The notes under the pieces were generated by a model that saw only the letters and a program-made list of their open reading frames with translations, did not search any database and had not been told where the DNA came from. Both the position numbers and the translations under genes were made by a program. Shown piece by piece: positions 22,144 through 33,234 of a stretch of DNA of 64,000 bases. The DNA is from Bolinopsis microptera (Eukaryota > Ctenophora > Tentaculata > Lobata > Bolinopsidae), in NCBI RefSeq assembly GCF_026151205.1, contig NC_087080.1, forward strand, positions 8,211,720-8,275,719. The letters run 5' to 3'. Numbering within the stretch: position 1 is the stretch's first letter; each line of letters starts with the position of its first letter.

Positions 22144-23782
22144 TACGGGTAAACCGCCCCTAAAATGTCTCCCACCCCTAAAACGCCACTCTTGATTGAT
22201 TGGATCCCATCTTCTTAGAAAGTATCTTACCTAATCATTTGTAACTCCTAAACATAAAAAAATATCATTCAGACCCTGCCACATCCTGAAATTGAATCTA
22301 AATGATGCCATAAGGGCATTTTTTTCACTTTGTACGAATTTTTTACTTTTGAAAAAAAGTGCACAATTTTATAACTCTGGAATTCATTAATATTAACTCG
22401 GTTTTGGTCTAGGATAGTGATATTTACATATTTTAGCAACTTTGTACATATGACTGGAGATATGGAAAGTTATACATTACTCAATATTACTACCCTCCCC
22501 TAAAATGTCACCTGGCCGCCCCCTAAAATGTCATTTTATCTGATTCTGGCATTGAGACTACAAGCACCATAAAATGGAGGTACCAGCCTATTAAACATCA
22601 TATTTAGCATCTAATGGTAATATTAGAAAGCTTTGGCAGCTCAAGGAATTAGTTTTATTTTATTAATTGCAATAAACATCCCCTAAAATGTCTAATTATC
22701 CCCCCTAAAATGTCATTTTAACCTGATCAAATTACTCAGGCTTTTCCTAAGATGCAATGCATACTCACCTTTCGTTAATAGTTGATGTTAATAATTAACA
22801 AGTTCCAAAACAAGAGCTATTATCGCACACCATGCGAACAAAATACAAATTTGACATTTTAGGGGAGAAAAAAATGACATTTTAGGGGGCATATCATAGG
22901 TTTACCATAAACTAGTAAGTACCAAAAACCGTAGTTTTTGACATTCAATTTTGCTAAAAGCAGTCAAATCTAGTCTATAGAGAAGGTCAGATCGATTACT
23001 GGGTTGGATTAGTTAACTACAGGTCACTAAAATTGCCAAAATGCAGGATGATGTTAAAAATCCCAAAAAATGCAATTAAAACATGCAATTTGCACAAGGT
23101 TAAAATCACATTGAATCCATTTCTTTTGTGCCAATTGTTAGTTTATAACTAGATAATCTAACTACAGGTGTAAATTTTGTTGACTGAGTTACTGTTTTGC
23201 CGTAAGTTCTGGGTATTCAAAAAAAAGTCCCCAAAATGTCACAAAAAGTAAATTGACTAAATTCCACAATTTTTTTTCAACAGAGAGAGAAATTCTGGTC
23301 GACTCCTCTCAGAAATAGGTTATATTTGTCCCAGAAGTGGTTAAAATTAATAATTGAGCAACATTCTGAGTGCTACACAACCTGTTTTAGCTGACGTTTT
23401 AGGGGTGGTGCACGTGACATTTTAGGGGGTGATTACGGTTTTGAGGTACTTCCTTTAGTGAGTGAATGTTTTCAAGTAGCTTAATATTTTAATAAGACAA
23501 AACAAATAGTACTAGTGACAAAAGATAAATCAGGCCTCCTGTACATTTTGTGATTATCACACATATAGAGTTGACATTTTAGGGGTGGTGTTTTAAAAGT
23601 GACTCCATTTCAACGTCAAAAAAATTGTACCTGATTTTATTTTCAAATTTCCAAATCTTCCTGGCAGGCTAGAAAAAGGTTTAAATATTATTCCTAGACA
23701 CTTCAGAACCCTGTAAATTAAGCCCTAACTCGGCAATCTGGGCCCAAAAAACAGGTGACGTTTTAGGGGCGGTTTACCCGTA
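22144..23782. mobile_element. 1.6-kb non-autonomous TIR element with subterminal motif array
   Basis: Ends are inverted repeats TTACGGGTAAACCGCCCCTA (left) and complement (right). In the left half the motif CCCCTAAAATGTC recurs (about 22158, 22184, 22499, 22524, 22679, 22702). In the right half it appears inverted, GACATTTTAGGGG (about 22853, 22876, 23395, 23420, 23573, 23757). No transposase frame is present. The flanks could carry a short TTATA duplication. Regular inverted motif arrays of this type are expected for transposase binding (inference). Confidence 0.75.
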
Positions 23783-23927
23783 ATTATAAATAATTAAAAA
23801 TGTTAGAAATGTTAAAAACGCTGAAACAGCTTGCAGGGTTAAAGCCCCATTCAAATTACATATTAGACTTCTGACGATTAAAGACATGATGCGGCGCAGT
23901 GGACACAGTTATAGTTCTCTAATCTTT

Positions 23928-26176
23928 TTAGCAAGAGGTACAGGAGTCCCCAATTCGATGATAAAACTTGCTCCTGCAGTAAGACGTCCCTGTAAAACCA
24001 GGCGAATAACCTCTGCCTTTCTTCAGAAACACTTTAAACGCTACATTGAGCGTACTTGTTGCCTTTACGTTGAATAGTGATCTTCTCTCGTTGGGTGCCA
24101 GGATAGCTGGACTTAGTCTAGCAGGGTAATGGGGCACTGTGAATACCTGAGGGAAATATTGTAAATAATGTGAATACCTGAGGGAAATATTGTAAATAAT
24201 GTGAATACCTGAGGGAAATATTGTAAATAATGTAAATACCTGAGATTTTTAGTTTAAGGGAGTTTTAGATGCCAAGATGACAATGATTTTAGAACCTAAA
24301 TCCTAGGTACCTACTACCTATCATTATAGCCAGCGCCAGCGAGATATAAAGTACACTAAGCGAGATATTTCACAGGAAGTTGAGTCATGGTACATTACAC
24401 GGCCTCAATGTCTATTTCCTGTTATTGCTAAGCAAGATATAGCTCACCTCGTTAAAATCAGCCTTGGCAGCCTCGGCAGACAACCACTGAGTAGTTCCCC
24501 CGCCACTGTTGTCAACATACACCAGTATCGCACCAGCTCGCATGTTCTGTAGCACGTAGCGCAGACTTCTTGTGGCAGCCTCGCGGTGCGCTGTCAGTGC
24601 GCTAAGGAACTTGGACATGCATACTATGTCCATTGTAGAAACGTACGGCTGGGAATTAGATTAACAGATTTAGTTTAGGGAAAAATCAATATTATCTGAT
24701 ATCGATATTTTATAAAATTAACAAAAGTGTCAGATAAGTGTCATAATTCGAAACTCAGCCATGAAATGAAGTTGATTTAAAACTTCAACTTACCAAGAGG
24801 TCATCAATCTGCGTCGTCAAGAAATCCAGTTCCTTGTAGTGAAGCTCAACATTACAGAACCGCGCCACCTCCGCCGCCACGCAACTCCACGCCGAGTACT
24901 TATCAACTATGTTGAACAGTAGGGGCTCGTAGATACCCTCAGTTCTCAACCAGGCGGTCAGTGCAGCTACTTCAGATACTGGCCCTCCCCCAAAACACGT
25001 GACTGCCACGTGTTGGGAACTTATACTGTCGATAAACCTGTTCATCTGGGAGTTTAATTCAAATTTAATCAAATTCAATAAAATGTGATTAAATTTAGTG
25101 GCTGAGAACTGCGATAAACAAATTAACACGGGCAGAACGCACACTGAAATGCTTATAATTTGTAGACAGAAGGGAACTTAAATGCTTCAGCTCCGACACC
25201 GAAAGGCGAAAGACAAACCTCTCCCAAGTTCTGTGTAAGGGGCGGTTTAGAAGGAGAGTAGCGGATACCCGCCCAACCAGACGAGGACAACAGTAACTCT
25301 CCCATTATCAACACGTGACTAGCGAAAAACCTGGAGGAATGTTAATGAGGAGAAGGGATGATGTTAATACTTTAATTAGGGGCTTGCAAGTATTAGGCTG
25401 ATAATGTGAGAATCAAATGTTAAGAATATTCTTATCAGCTGCAAAAATGAGCTCGGTTGACAGATCGAATAGCTGTTTCAAGTATTGACATAATAACCTG
25501 TAGATGTATGCCAGCTGAGTACCAAGCTCACTAAAATTAATCTTATCTTTAGAATTACTCAGTCCCAATCCTTTATCTGTATAGCCATAATTTATCTGAT
25601 CGTTTCCTGAAATAAAAGAGGTATTCAAATTTCCTTCAATTTGTCTGGATTTTCGAGAGAAACATCATTATATATCATTTTACACATAACTGCAGACAAC
25701 ATGATATCTTCTTAACAGTAACAAATCGCCCTAGTCGCTATTGTAACCAGTAACCAGTAACAAGTAACCAGTAACCAGTAACCAGTAACAAGTAACCAGT
25801 AACCAGTAACCAGTAAGCAGTAGCTAGTAACCAGTAACCAGTAACCAGTAACCAGTAACCAATAACAAGTAACCAGTAACCAGTAAGCAGTAGCTAGTAA
25901 CCAGTAACCAGTAACAAGTAACAAGTAACAAGTAACCAGTAACAAGTAACAAGTAACGAGTAACCAGTAACAAGTAACCAGTAACCAGTAACCAGTAACC
26001 AGTAAGCAGTAGCTAGTAACCAGTAACCCGTAACCAGTAACCAGTAACCTACCTTGATGAAACTCCTTTAAGATTGGCCCATCAATGTGGTTCTCCACAA
26101 ACTTTATAATATATCCGGTTAAGGTAACAACGTCGTTTTTCCAAAATATGTTATTGTCGTTGTAAGAGTTAACCAT
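23928..26176 (-). CDS. Unrecognised six-exon gene with methyltransferase-like core
   Basis: Proposed exons 5' to 3': 26053-26176, 25498-25606, 25168-25330, 24794-25045, 24448-24648, 23928-24146. All are GT-AG and the frame closes at 355 residues. I do not recognise a named family. The middle looks like a Rossmann-fold S-adenosylmethionine-dependent methyltransferase: a hydrophobic strand and glycine loop VAVTCFGGGPVSEV (about 145-158, motif I-like), LLFNIVDKYSAW with an acidic residue ending strand 2, DIVCMSKFLSAL (about 223-234, motif IV-like) and MRAGAILVYVDNS (motif V/VI-like). The borders of exons 2 and 3 are the least certain: the exon 2 frame stays open another 28 codons to 25413, and the exon 3 donor (TCT|GTCTAC) is weak. 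No signal peptide is seen. The last acceptor lies in a tandem duplication. Confidence 0.55.
24140..24250. repeat. 31-bp tandem repeat across a splice acceptor
   Basis: Three full copies and a partial fourth copy of a 31-bp unit, GTGAATACCTGAGGGAAATA plus 11 more bases. In minus orientation each unit carries TTTCCCTCAG|GTATTC, the acceptor of the last coding exon of the gene at 23928-26176, so the acceptor exists in three or four copies. Confidence 0.85.
25738..26050. repeat. Heptamer array filling an intron
   Basis: About 44 copies of a 7-bp unit, CCAGTAA (TTACTGG on the minus strand), with variants AACAAGT and AGCAGTAGCTAGT that recur in a higher-order pattern. It makes up most of intron 1 of the gene at 23928-26176 and gives a long repetitive antisense frame that is not a protein. 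Confidence 0.9.
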
Positions 26177-27136
26177 TATCTACAATGAAGGGGAATTACC
26201 TCTGTAATGTAGAGGGGTAATTATAGATTAGTGAAATTTCCTTTTTTTAAATTCATCGATAAACTTTCAAATTGCTACACAAATACATCATTTTATTTTA
26301 AAGAAAATTCGCCGAATGACCTTACATGCCTTGACAAGTGACCGAGTGTAAACAAAATTAGGGACACCAAAACACCAGTTGACCAGTAAACTGGTCATAG
26401 CAATTACATCGTGCCCTATATATGCACCTATAAGTGAAGCGATGAATAGTCTTAGTGCAGCTAAGATTTGGTACTTATTTAACTATTCAAAATTTTCTTC
26501 TTTACCCGTTTTTACTCACTCTCAAACAATGATTGTTCCTCTGGTAACATTGTCTAACTGTAGCCCAAGTGATAAATCTTTTCCGGTTCCTTTTTTCCGT
26601 TGCCCTAACGGTTAGTCTTTCGTAGTAGTGGCTTATATGGTACCATGTTCTACTCCAATAGTCTATACACGAATAGTATCTAAGTAATCTAGATCAAGCA
26701 GAGAAACTTCTTTTTTCTGTAATGCATCGATCAAGCACCAAAGCGTTCGCGTTGAAGTGTTCGAATATTTATGCGTGAGTTGAGAAACTAATTGAATTTG
26801 TTATCCAACTAAATAATATTCAAGAGTTAAACGGTTCAATTGATAAATCAGGGAAGTACGGTAAACTTTCAGAAGCTACAAAAAAAGAAATGATTTACAT
26901 TACATTTCAATGTGAAACGAAAGAAATGCTCAGGAAAAAGACAGAAAGGTTTGCTCGACAGGAAATATATAAGTAACAGATAATATAATAAGAAACGTGG
27001 CCATTGAATAAACAACTGATGTATGTTCAACCAAACTCTAAAGTCTGACAATTATTGCACGTGACAATCAAAAGTAAGCTGAGTGGATAAACACTGATCA
27101 CTTGTCTAATTACATGCACGTTTATTGGGCCACTTA
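26177..27136. other. No gene seen
   Basis: AT-rich intergenic sequence. Two open frames of 60-78 codons are not recognisable. Confidence 0.4.
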
Positions 27137-27304
27137 TTAAACTAGGGGCTTGATTGTGTAAACAATGAAATTATCCGTATCAATATCTGACTTCAGAACG
27201 GTGGAGATGGGGCTCACTTCAAACATTCCAAACATTCCATAATACATAATATAATAGTCGTGTGGCTTGATTAGAGGATTAGACACTCTCCAGTTGTTCC
27301 AGAA
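27137..27304 (-). CDS. Terminal exon of an unrecognised gene
   Basis: On the minus strand TTTTCAG is followed by a 56-codon phase-0 open stretch ending in a stop: FWNNWRVSNPLIKPHDYYIM at the start and FIVYTIKPLV at the end. The aromatic-rich composition, the clean acceptor and the lack of neighbouring stops suggest a true last exon. I do not recognise the family, and no upstream exon (above 27304) could be found with confidence. Confidence 0.35.
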   Translation of the reverse strand, partial: FWNNWRVSNPLIKPHDYYIMYYGMFGMFEVSPISTVLKSDIDTDNFIVYTIKPLV

Positions 27305-28104
27305 CTGAAAATTAACATGCTACTATTTTCAAGATGGTGTACACTGTACATCACAATAATAGTACACATTATTACAGATGTAGACGTAGTTTCTCGTTTC
27401 GTCTAGAACAAACTGAGCTGTACTAGACAACATTTGAACTTCAGTAAATACAAGGAGATAAAACTACTGATAAGAGAAGAGTGTAACTGTTGCAACAGCT
27501 AGAATCAAGGATCCAGGAAGGGCACGGAACCAAATACTTGTCCGGATATTATACCGACTCCAATCTCACCAACAGGTATATTATGATGATGGGTAAAACT
27601 GTAGAACTGGCTCAATGTTGGGCAATGAGGTTTGAAGCACGGTACGTAGTTGCTAAGCGATCACTCGTGGTGATTATAATACAATTAGGTTTATATAATA
27701 TAGTTGTAATTAGGCATTTAATCAATTAAACGCAGCGTATGATTGGTTATTCATTTTTAAGTAAGGTACATTAATTGTTGTAAACTAGCACTTAGAAAGA
27801 CAGCTTATTATATACAAAGATTGCCAAAAACTTAACAAAAAAATTATTATTTTTTCACTGACCGTACAGGTTGCGGGCACATAAATCAGCTTAAAAATAA
27901 TAATATTAGAATATTCAGTTCCACCGATTAAAAATTTAGAAATCCATTGTCACAGCTGATTTCAAACTCAATTAAAATTAAAGTCGAATAAACCTCAATT
28001 CTTCCACCTCCAAAACAATCATTAAGAAAACCTGTCCCTTGGGCTGATGATCCCGAAAAAATTAACTATAATGCGTTCAAAATCTGTTCTTTGACGCAAC
28101 CTTG
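27305..28104. other. No gene seen
   Basis: AT-rich. At 27480-27573 a plus-strand stretch (QQLESRIQEGHGTKYLSGYY) ends at a GTATAT donor, and an overlapping minus-strand frame reads PVGEIGVGIISGQVFGSVPF. At most one can be real and I cannot choose between them. Confidence 0.3.
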
Positions 28105-29904
28105 TTAATCTTCTTTCTCAGCCACAATGAGCATGGCTCTAGCCCCACCACCCACCACACTCTTCACGCTGATATCCTCATCATCTGTCACTAACACACG
28201 AGGGAAAGCAGTCATTACGTTATGATTCTCCATCCTCGCGTAGATCGCTAACCACCGGTACAGCTCACTGCATCCTCCATCTTGTTGGAAGACGCCAATG
28301 TGCCGCGCACCGTCCGGTAGACGGAAAGTCACGTGCACAGTTCCAGGTTGTACGTCTGCAGGAACATCGGTATAGCCAGAGCAGGTTCAGGAGCAGGTTC
28401 GGGCTCAGATTCGGGTTCTGGAGATGGTGGAGGAGAGGGGGTTGGGAGTGGTTCAGGCGTAGGCTCCAGTACCGGGACAGCGCTGGGTTTGTCACGGCTC
28501 ATGAAGTCTACTCTGCTCAAGCCGTAGAAATCAAAACTCTTTCGTCTCCCACCAGACTCGAATCTGTAGTGCAGGGTGAATTCGTGCATTTCCTGACAAA
28601 ATGTTTGGTAATATGAAAAATTATGTTAAACATAATGTTAATACTTTGATATATAATAGGTACACTTGTAAAATGCTTTTACGATTTCAATAAACTACCA
28701 AAAATGCAGCACAATTATCACGTCAAACAAAAAAACAAATTACCCAGAAACTCACCTTCATGAAATCCACGTGACTCATAAAGCCCCACTGTTTCAGCAT
28801 TTCACCAGTGTTGGGATCGATAATGCATATACAGGGAAACTCTGTGAACTTGTAGAACTTTACAAAATGTTCTCCTTCCAGGTTGTCTCTGTGAAGAAAG
28901 AGGGATTAACATAATACTAAAATGACATGCGTTTTATAATACAATTTTTAAGAGATTTCCTGTTTACATTACAATACTAAAGTCGCTTTAAAAGTAGATT
29001 CAGCACTAAGTACAGTACCTGAATATCTGCCAGAAGACGAAATGTCGCTCAATAACATCTCTAACATCCTCCAGACACCACAGGTCCCTGTTTAGCAGCT
29101 GAGACTGGAACACATCTTTGTCCTGGCAACATTGAACTTATAATATTAATTGAAACGGAGACGGTTCAGGACCTGTTTCATGACTTCATGACTACCTGAT
29201 CTAAAAACTGTTTATTCTTTTACTTTTTCTGAAACGATCGCATAATTTTAAGTTAGATTTAAACTATCTTCCCAATGAAGTTTTAGTTTTTACCTGGACG
29301 TTAACAAGCAGCCACTTCTTCCTGTTTCGTCCCTTAATCTTAGCTGTCTCCAGCGTACCCACAAACGATAGATCAGTAGGAGCCTTGAAGAGCGCTCCCA
29401 AATCTCCGTCTTCAAACACAATAGAAGGTCGTTTACCCATGCGTCCTACTCCTACTTGCTCGTTAATTTGGTCGGTGAAGGCAGCTATGGGAGCTCGGAC
29501 TGCTTCCTCGTTCTCTCCCATCATACCTGATCCTCTACCCTGCAGGGGAGTGCTTATCACTCAACTGATTACTATTTTAAATTTTATGTTAAATATTTCA
29601 TGTTCTTTTGTAAAGGACTCCCAGGACTCAATAGTGATTGTGGAGTTTGTGAGGGATAATAGGGTATTTTATACCAATTATATAACTATTAATTATTTTC
29701 AATTTGCTAGACTAGGGTAAGGGGATTCATCACTAAATCATCAATGAGATTTAGAAAAAATTGCAATCAACTTACAACAGCTGGATCGAAGTAGCATCCC
29801 ACAGCTGCGTTGAGATCATCATCACAGAGTTTCATGTACTTCATAGCCTCTGCCATGGTACTACCCGTCAGCTCCACGAAATCTTCTAACAAATCCGCGT
29901 CCAT
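28105..29904 (-). CDS. UBXN7-like UBA/UAS/UBX protein, paralogue a
   Basis: Exons 5' to 3': 29776-29904, 29294-29539, 29019-29122, 28756-28888, then 28496-28592 plus 28105-28355 if a short last intron is spliced, giving 319 residues. The N-terminal UBA-like domain (DADLLEDFVELTGSTMAEA...) precedes a UAS thioredoxin-like domain containing GALFKAPTDLSFVGTLETAK, KWLLVNVQ, NRDLW and FVFWQIFR. The C-terminal UBX domain starts VTFRLPDGARHI. UBXN7-type proteins link ubiquitylated substrates and cullin ligases to the p97/VCP segregase. Between 28496 and 28355 the first frame runs on as a Pro-Glu-rich stretch (PTPEPLPTPSPPP...) that ends in a stop in a frame different from UBX. A GT (C|GTGACA) - AG (CTGCAG) intron restores frame, but the donor is weak. 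Confidence 0.8.
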
Positions 29905-29952
29905 ACCACGTGATCTTGGGAAGTAGAAATTCTCAGTGATAAAAAGATACAC

Positions 29953-30986
29953 TGATTGGTAATTTAGAATGTAAATGTGGACAATAATGTGATACTGATC
30001 GTTACTAAACTGAGGATTTATTAGTTCGTTCTAGCGCGGATCAACGTCTGATAATTCTAGGATCAACGTCTGATAATTCTAGGTCGAGCATAATATTATA
30101 AGAAAACCTTGGGATGGTTAACAAGCCAAAGCAGAATTCTAATCACAGCTGGATGAATAAAAACTAAAGTACAACCAAACAATTATAAAATGGATGAAGA
30201 AGACACTCAATCAACTTACAGGTAATTTGAGAATCGTTAAGATGCTGTCTTGGCCGTCATTGGTGGGTTGGTCGGGTTATAATACCTGAATAATTGATTT
30301 GATGGACACAATTAAAATACAAATTTAGCTACGCTATCAAATAACAAATAACTAATCTGTGTCTTAGTGATAAATGGAACTACCAAATTTGATTAGATAT
30401 CTAGATTTTGGCATTTATGTTATAATTTTGTACCGGTTTAAAAGCAATAAATTTTTAATCGCATACGTACTTACATTTTACAAAGATCATTCCAGCCAGT
30501 CATCTTCATCCGTACTCAGTAAAATATGCCAGTACTTGCCAGTGGAACAACCAGTTGTTGACAGGCATTTTGTTTAAAAGCTGTTGAATAGTTTCTTGTT
30601 AAGTTTTATTCACTAATGTATTCAATTATCATTATCAATATCATAACATTATACTATAGTAAAATGGTACTTCCATCTAATGAAATGTTATTAAAACGTT
30701 AAATCCACAAACAAATGAGTTGTCAACAAACAAAAAATGTAGAAAAAAAGGTTACTAAATTATTTCTTAATGAAAAAAATATAAAAAGATTAGAAAGAGT
30801 TAAGCTTAAAATGTGTATGAATACCAGAAAAAAGAAAAACTTTAAAATTATTGGTACAACCAAGATTTATTAACAGAACAATTCGGCTTTAAGAAATATA
30901 GTAACAACTTAAATACAAAAAACCTGAATTCATGCTACAGTACATGATAATCGCATGCAATGACCTGAGTCAACGTTTCTTACTTC
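29953..30986. other. No gene seen
   Basis: AT-rich. It probably includes the promoter and 5' end of the UBX paralogue. A 20-bp stretch containing GATCAACGTCTGATAATTCT is tandemly doubled near 30040-30080. Confidence 0.4.
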
Positions 30987-31370
30987 CTAATCAGAATCAT
31001 CCCATGCATCCGGAACAGCTTCATCATCAGACTCGTCGTCATCATTAGAAGTGCCAGCTGTTTTTCTACACTTAACAAGATGATCATACTTTACAGTAAT
31101 CACCCTTGATAATTTGATGTAGCCATGACCATCACAGCTCAAAGTGAATGCAGGGGCCTCTTCTGCTAAAATCTTTGCTCTCAACCACTCCTCACCATGT
31201 CTTGTTCGTGTAGCTTTTTTGTTCAGTTTTTGCTTCAGCCAGCTTAAAACAGTATCCAAAAATGTTAGTATCTCATTAGGATTCCAATATTCTTTGGCAA
31301 TGTCAGCCAATTCCTCCATTGAGTATTTTATTACATCAATCAAAGTCCCATCTGCACAGCTTTTATTCAT
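30987..31370 (-). pseudogene. Partial DXO-like tandem copy
   Basis: 127 codons matching only the C-terminal quarter of the neighbouring DXO-like protein: DGTLIDVIKYSMEELADIAK versus DGQLIDIKKYTMTELAELGK, then the shared NEILTFLDTVLSWLK, and both end in WDDSD. Similarity starts abruptly at the DG of the FR.KDG segment, and no other homologous piece appears between 31371 and 31788. Either a truncated duplicate or the last exon of a copy whose other exons are lost. The frame is open, so it may still be expressed. Confidence 0.65.
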
Positions 31371-31788
31371 TCACTCATTTTGCTGAGATTTACTACAGTG
31401 AGAATGAGAAATGGGAGGGGACCTTGAAGCAAATTATGATGAAGCATACAAGCATTATCCTTTAAATATCGTTCATGGCAATATTTTAAGTGAAAACATG
31501 TTTTTAATACTGCACTGCATACATATTCCAAGGTGACAATAGATATTTCATAATGTTTAATGATTAAATCTCACCGATTTGAAGTTTATGACCAGATCTA
31601 TGTATAATAAGTATATTGTATGTTTGTCAACGATCAACAATAAAAAAGCAAGTGATAAAAATTACTGATGAATCATTATAGAATTTAAAATGTTGTACAA
31701 GTATTTATAAAATGATTGAGTTTAAAAATTGAAATGGATTTGCAATTCACAAAAATCAACACAATAGGATACTAAAAAAGCCTGACTA

Positions 31789-33234
31789 CTAGTCTGAATC
31801 ATCCCAATTATCAGGAACATCTTCAGAACAATCAGTCACAACATTTTGGTGCACGACGTGGTTGTATCTTTCCGTAACTATCTTCTTCAACTCTGGATGA
31901 TCACCCTTTACCAATCTAATGCGCTCATTCCCTGAGTAGCTCAAGGTGAACGATGCTCCATCATCACGACTCAACTCATCTTTAAGCCAATCGTCTCCTT
32001 TCTTATTTCGGACCGTATCTTTGTTGAGCTTCTCCTTTAGCCAAGACAAGACTGTGTCCAAAAATACAAGGATTTCATTGGGAGACCAATAGTCCTTACC
32101 TAGTTCTGCTAATTCGGTCATGGTATACTTCTTGATATCAATCAATTGTCCATCTTTGGAACGAAATCCACAATACACAGAATCAATGCCGACCACAGCA
32201 CAATGTATCCATAAACTTAACGCCTTAAATCTAGCAAATTTTTCTTCCGATTTATGAACCATTATCTTCATCTCTACCATGTTCTCCGGCTTGTCTATTG
32301 GTCCTTTTGGCTCTTGGCAGCTTAGTCTAGTAGCAGTCATTACTTTGTGACCATTGAGGGTTATAAGCTTGTTGCATTTTGCCATTCTCAACCTCTCATC
32401 TATACCGTTGTAAAGAGGGTTTCCAGGTCCCCCACTTCTTAATACATCCTCAAACTTTTTTCCGTACTGTAACGGTGCCCACTCCTTTTTCAGAGTATCA
32501 GAATAATCGAAATATGGGACAATGTAGCCGATATGTTCATATTCTGTGTATGTACTTCGTGTATGTTCATATTCTGAGTCTGTTGTTTCTCGAAACAAGG
32601 GTTTACTAGGCGGTTCGCGTAGCAATTTCCTATGGTCATAACTTAGAGGATCATTCAATCCATCTTCCCAGTATCTTTCGCTGCCATCAACAGTTCTGTC
32701 GATAAATATCTTTCCTTTGTAGCAAAATACTGCATATTCCCAATTACCTTCCCATCGACTTAAAGTTGCAATTGAAGCCATATCACGCAAGGCACAACTT
32801 AATATGAACATGTCTACGTGTCCCAAATCGACTTGCTCTCTCATCGCCCAAGATAAAATCTTTCCAATAGAGAAAAGTTCAGGAATGAATTCTGGTATTT
32901 CTTTTGGAGGAAGTTCGACTTCAAAATCGGGTGAGTGATAAAAATTTGTATCACGGAAACGAATATGGCTTTGATCTGCCCATCTATCTAACTTCAAACT
33001 TACTGGCAGGGATTTTGGAGGATAAGCAAAAGGACTTTGACAAGACTTCGGTACGGGATTACCAGATTCCTTTGACCAAGTCTCCAGATCGACTAGAGAT
33101 TCATAATTATGTCTTCCAACTTCTTCGACCGATAATTCCTTTTCTCTGCAGTGCCTGGAGCTGTAGTCGTTACGTCTTTTGACAGAAAATTCGGATAAAT
33201 TAAGAAACGCCACAGCTGCAGTTAACGTAAACAC
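31789..33234 (-). CDS. DXO/Rai1-family protein, probably catalytically inactive
   Basis: An open frame of 481 codons whose first codon in frame is GTG, so the true start or an upstream exon is unresolved. Segments line up in order with the decapping exonuclease DXO (Dom3Z): WEGNWEYAVFCYKGKIFIDR with the DXO segment ending in GTLYLSEV, EHIGYIVPYFDYSD (235-246) with the GYKFEQY segment, MTATRLSCQEPKGP with GE[VM]DC, VEMKIM with VELKTS, and FRSKDGQLIDIKKYTMTEL with the FRNPDG region. DXO removes aberrant 5' caps and degrades the RNA using a cluster of acidic residues. Here the Glu of GYKFE aligns with Pro, and the Glu and Asp of GE[VM]DC align with Arg and Ser (about residues 303-305). Glu and Lys of the VELK motif remain (321, 323). 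The acidic tail (EDVPDNWDDSD) is shared with the partial copy downstream. Confidence 0.75.
   Translation of the reverse strand: MFTLTAAVAFLNLSEFSVKRRNDYSSRHCREKELSVEEVGRHNYESLVDLETWSKESGNPVPKSCQSPFAYPPKSLPVSLKLDRWADQSHIRFRDTNFYHSPDFEVELPPKEIPEFIPELFSIGKILSWAMREQVDLGHVDMFILSCALRDMASIATLSRWEGNWEYAVFCYKGKIFIDRTVDGSERYWEDGLNDPLSYDHRKLLREPPSKPLFRETTDSEYEHTRSTYTEYEHIGYIVPYFDYSDTLKKEWAPLQYGKKFEDVLRSGGPGNPLYNGIDERLRMAKCNKLITLNGHKVMTATRLSCQEPKGPIDKPENMVEMKIMVHKSEEKFARFKALSLWIHCAVVGIDSVYCGFRSKDGQLIDIKKYTMTELAELGKDYWSPNEILVFLDTVLSWLKEKLNKDTVRNKKGDDWLKDELSRDDGASFTLSYSGNERIRLVKGDHPELKKIVTERYNHVVHQNVVTDCSEDVPDNWDDSD

Noticed and set aside
25738-26050. CRISPR-like repeat array
   Set aside because: There are no spacers, the unit is 7 bp, and it lies in a eukaryotic intron.
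25712-26176. 154-codon frame with LLVTGYWLLVT repeats
   Set aside because: Beyond the first 41 codons it is the CCAGTAA heptamer array read through. A good donor site at 26052 ends the exon before it.
28333-28527. Gly-Ser-rich plus-strand frame of 64 codons
   Set aside because: It is the antisense of the Pro-Glu-rich stretch in the UBX paralogue.
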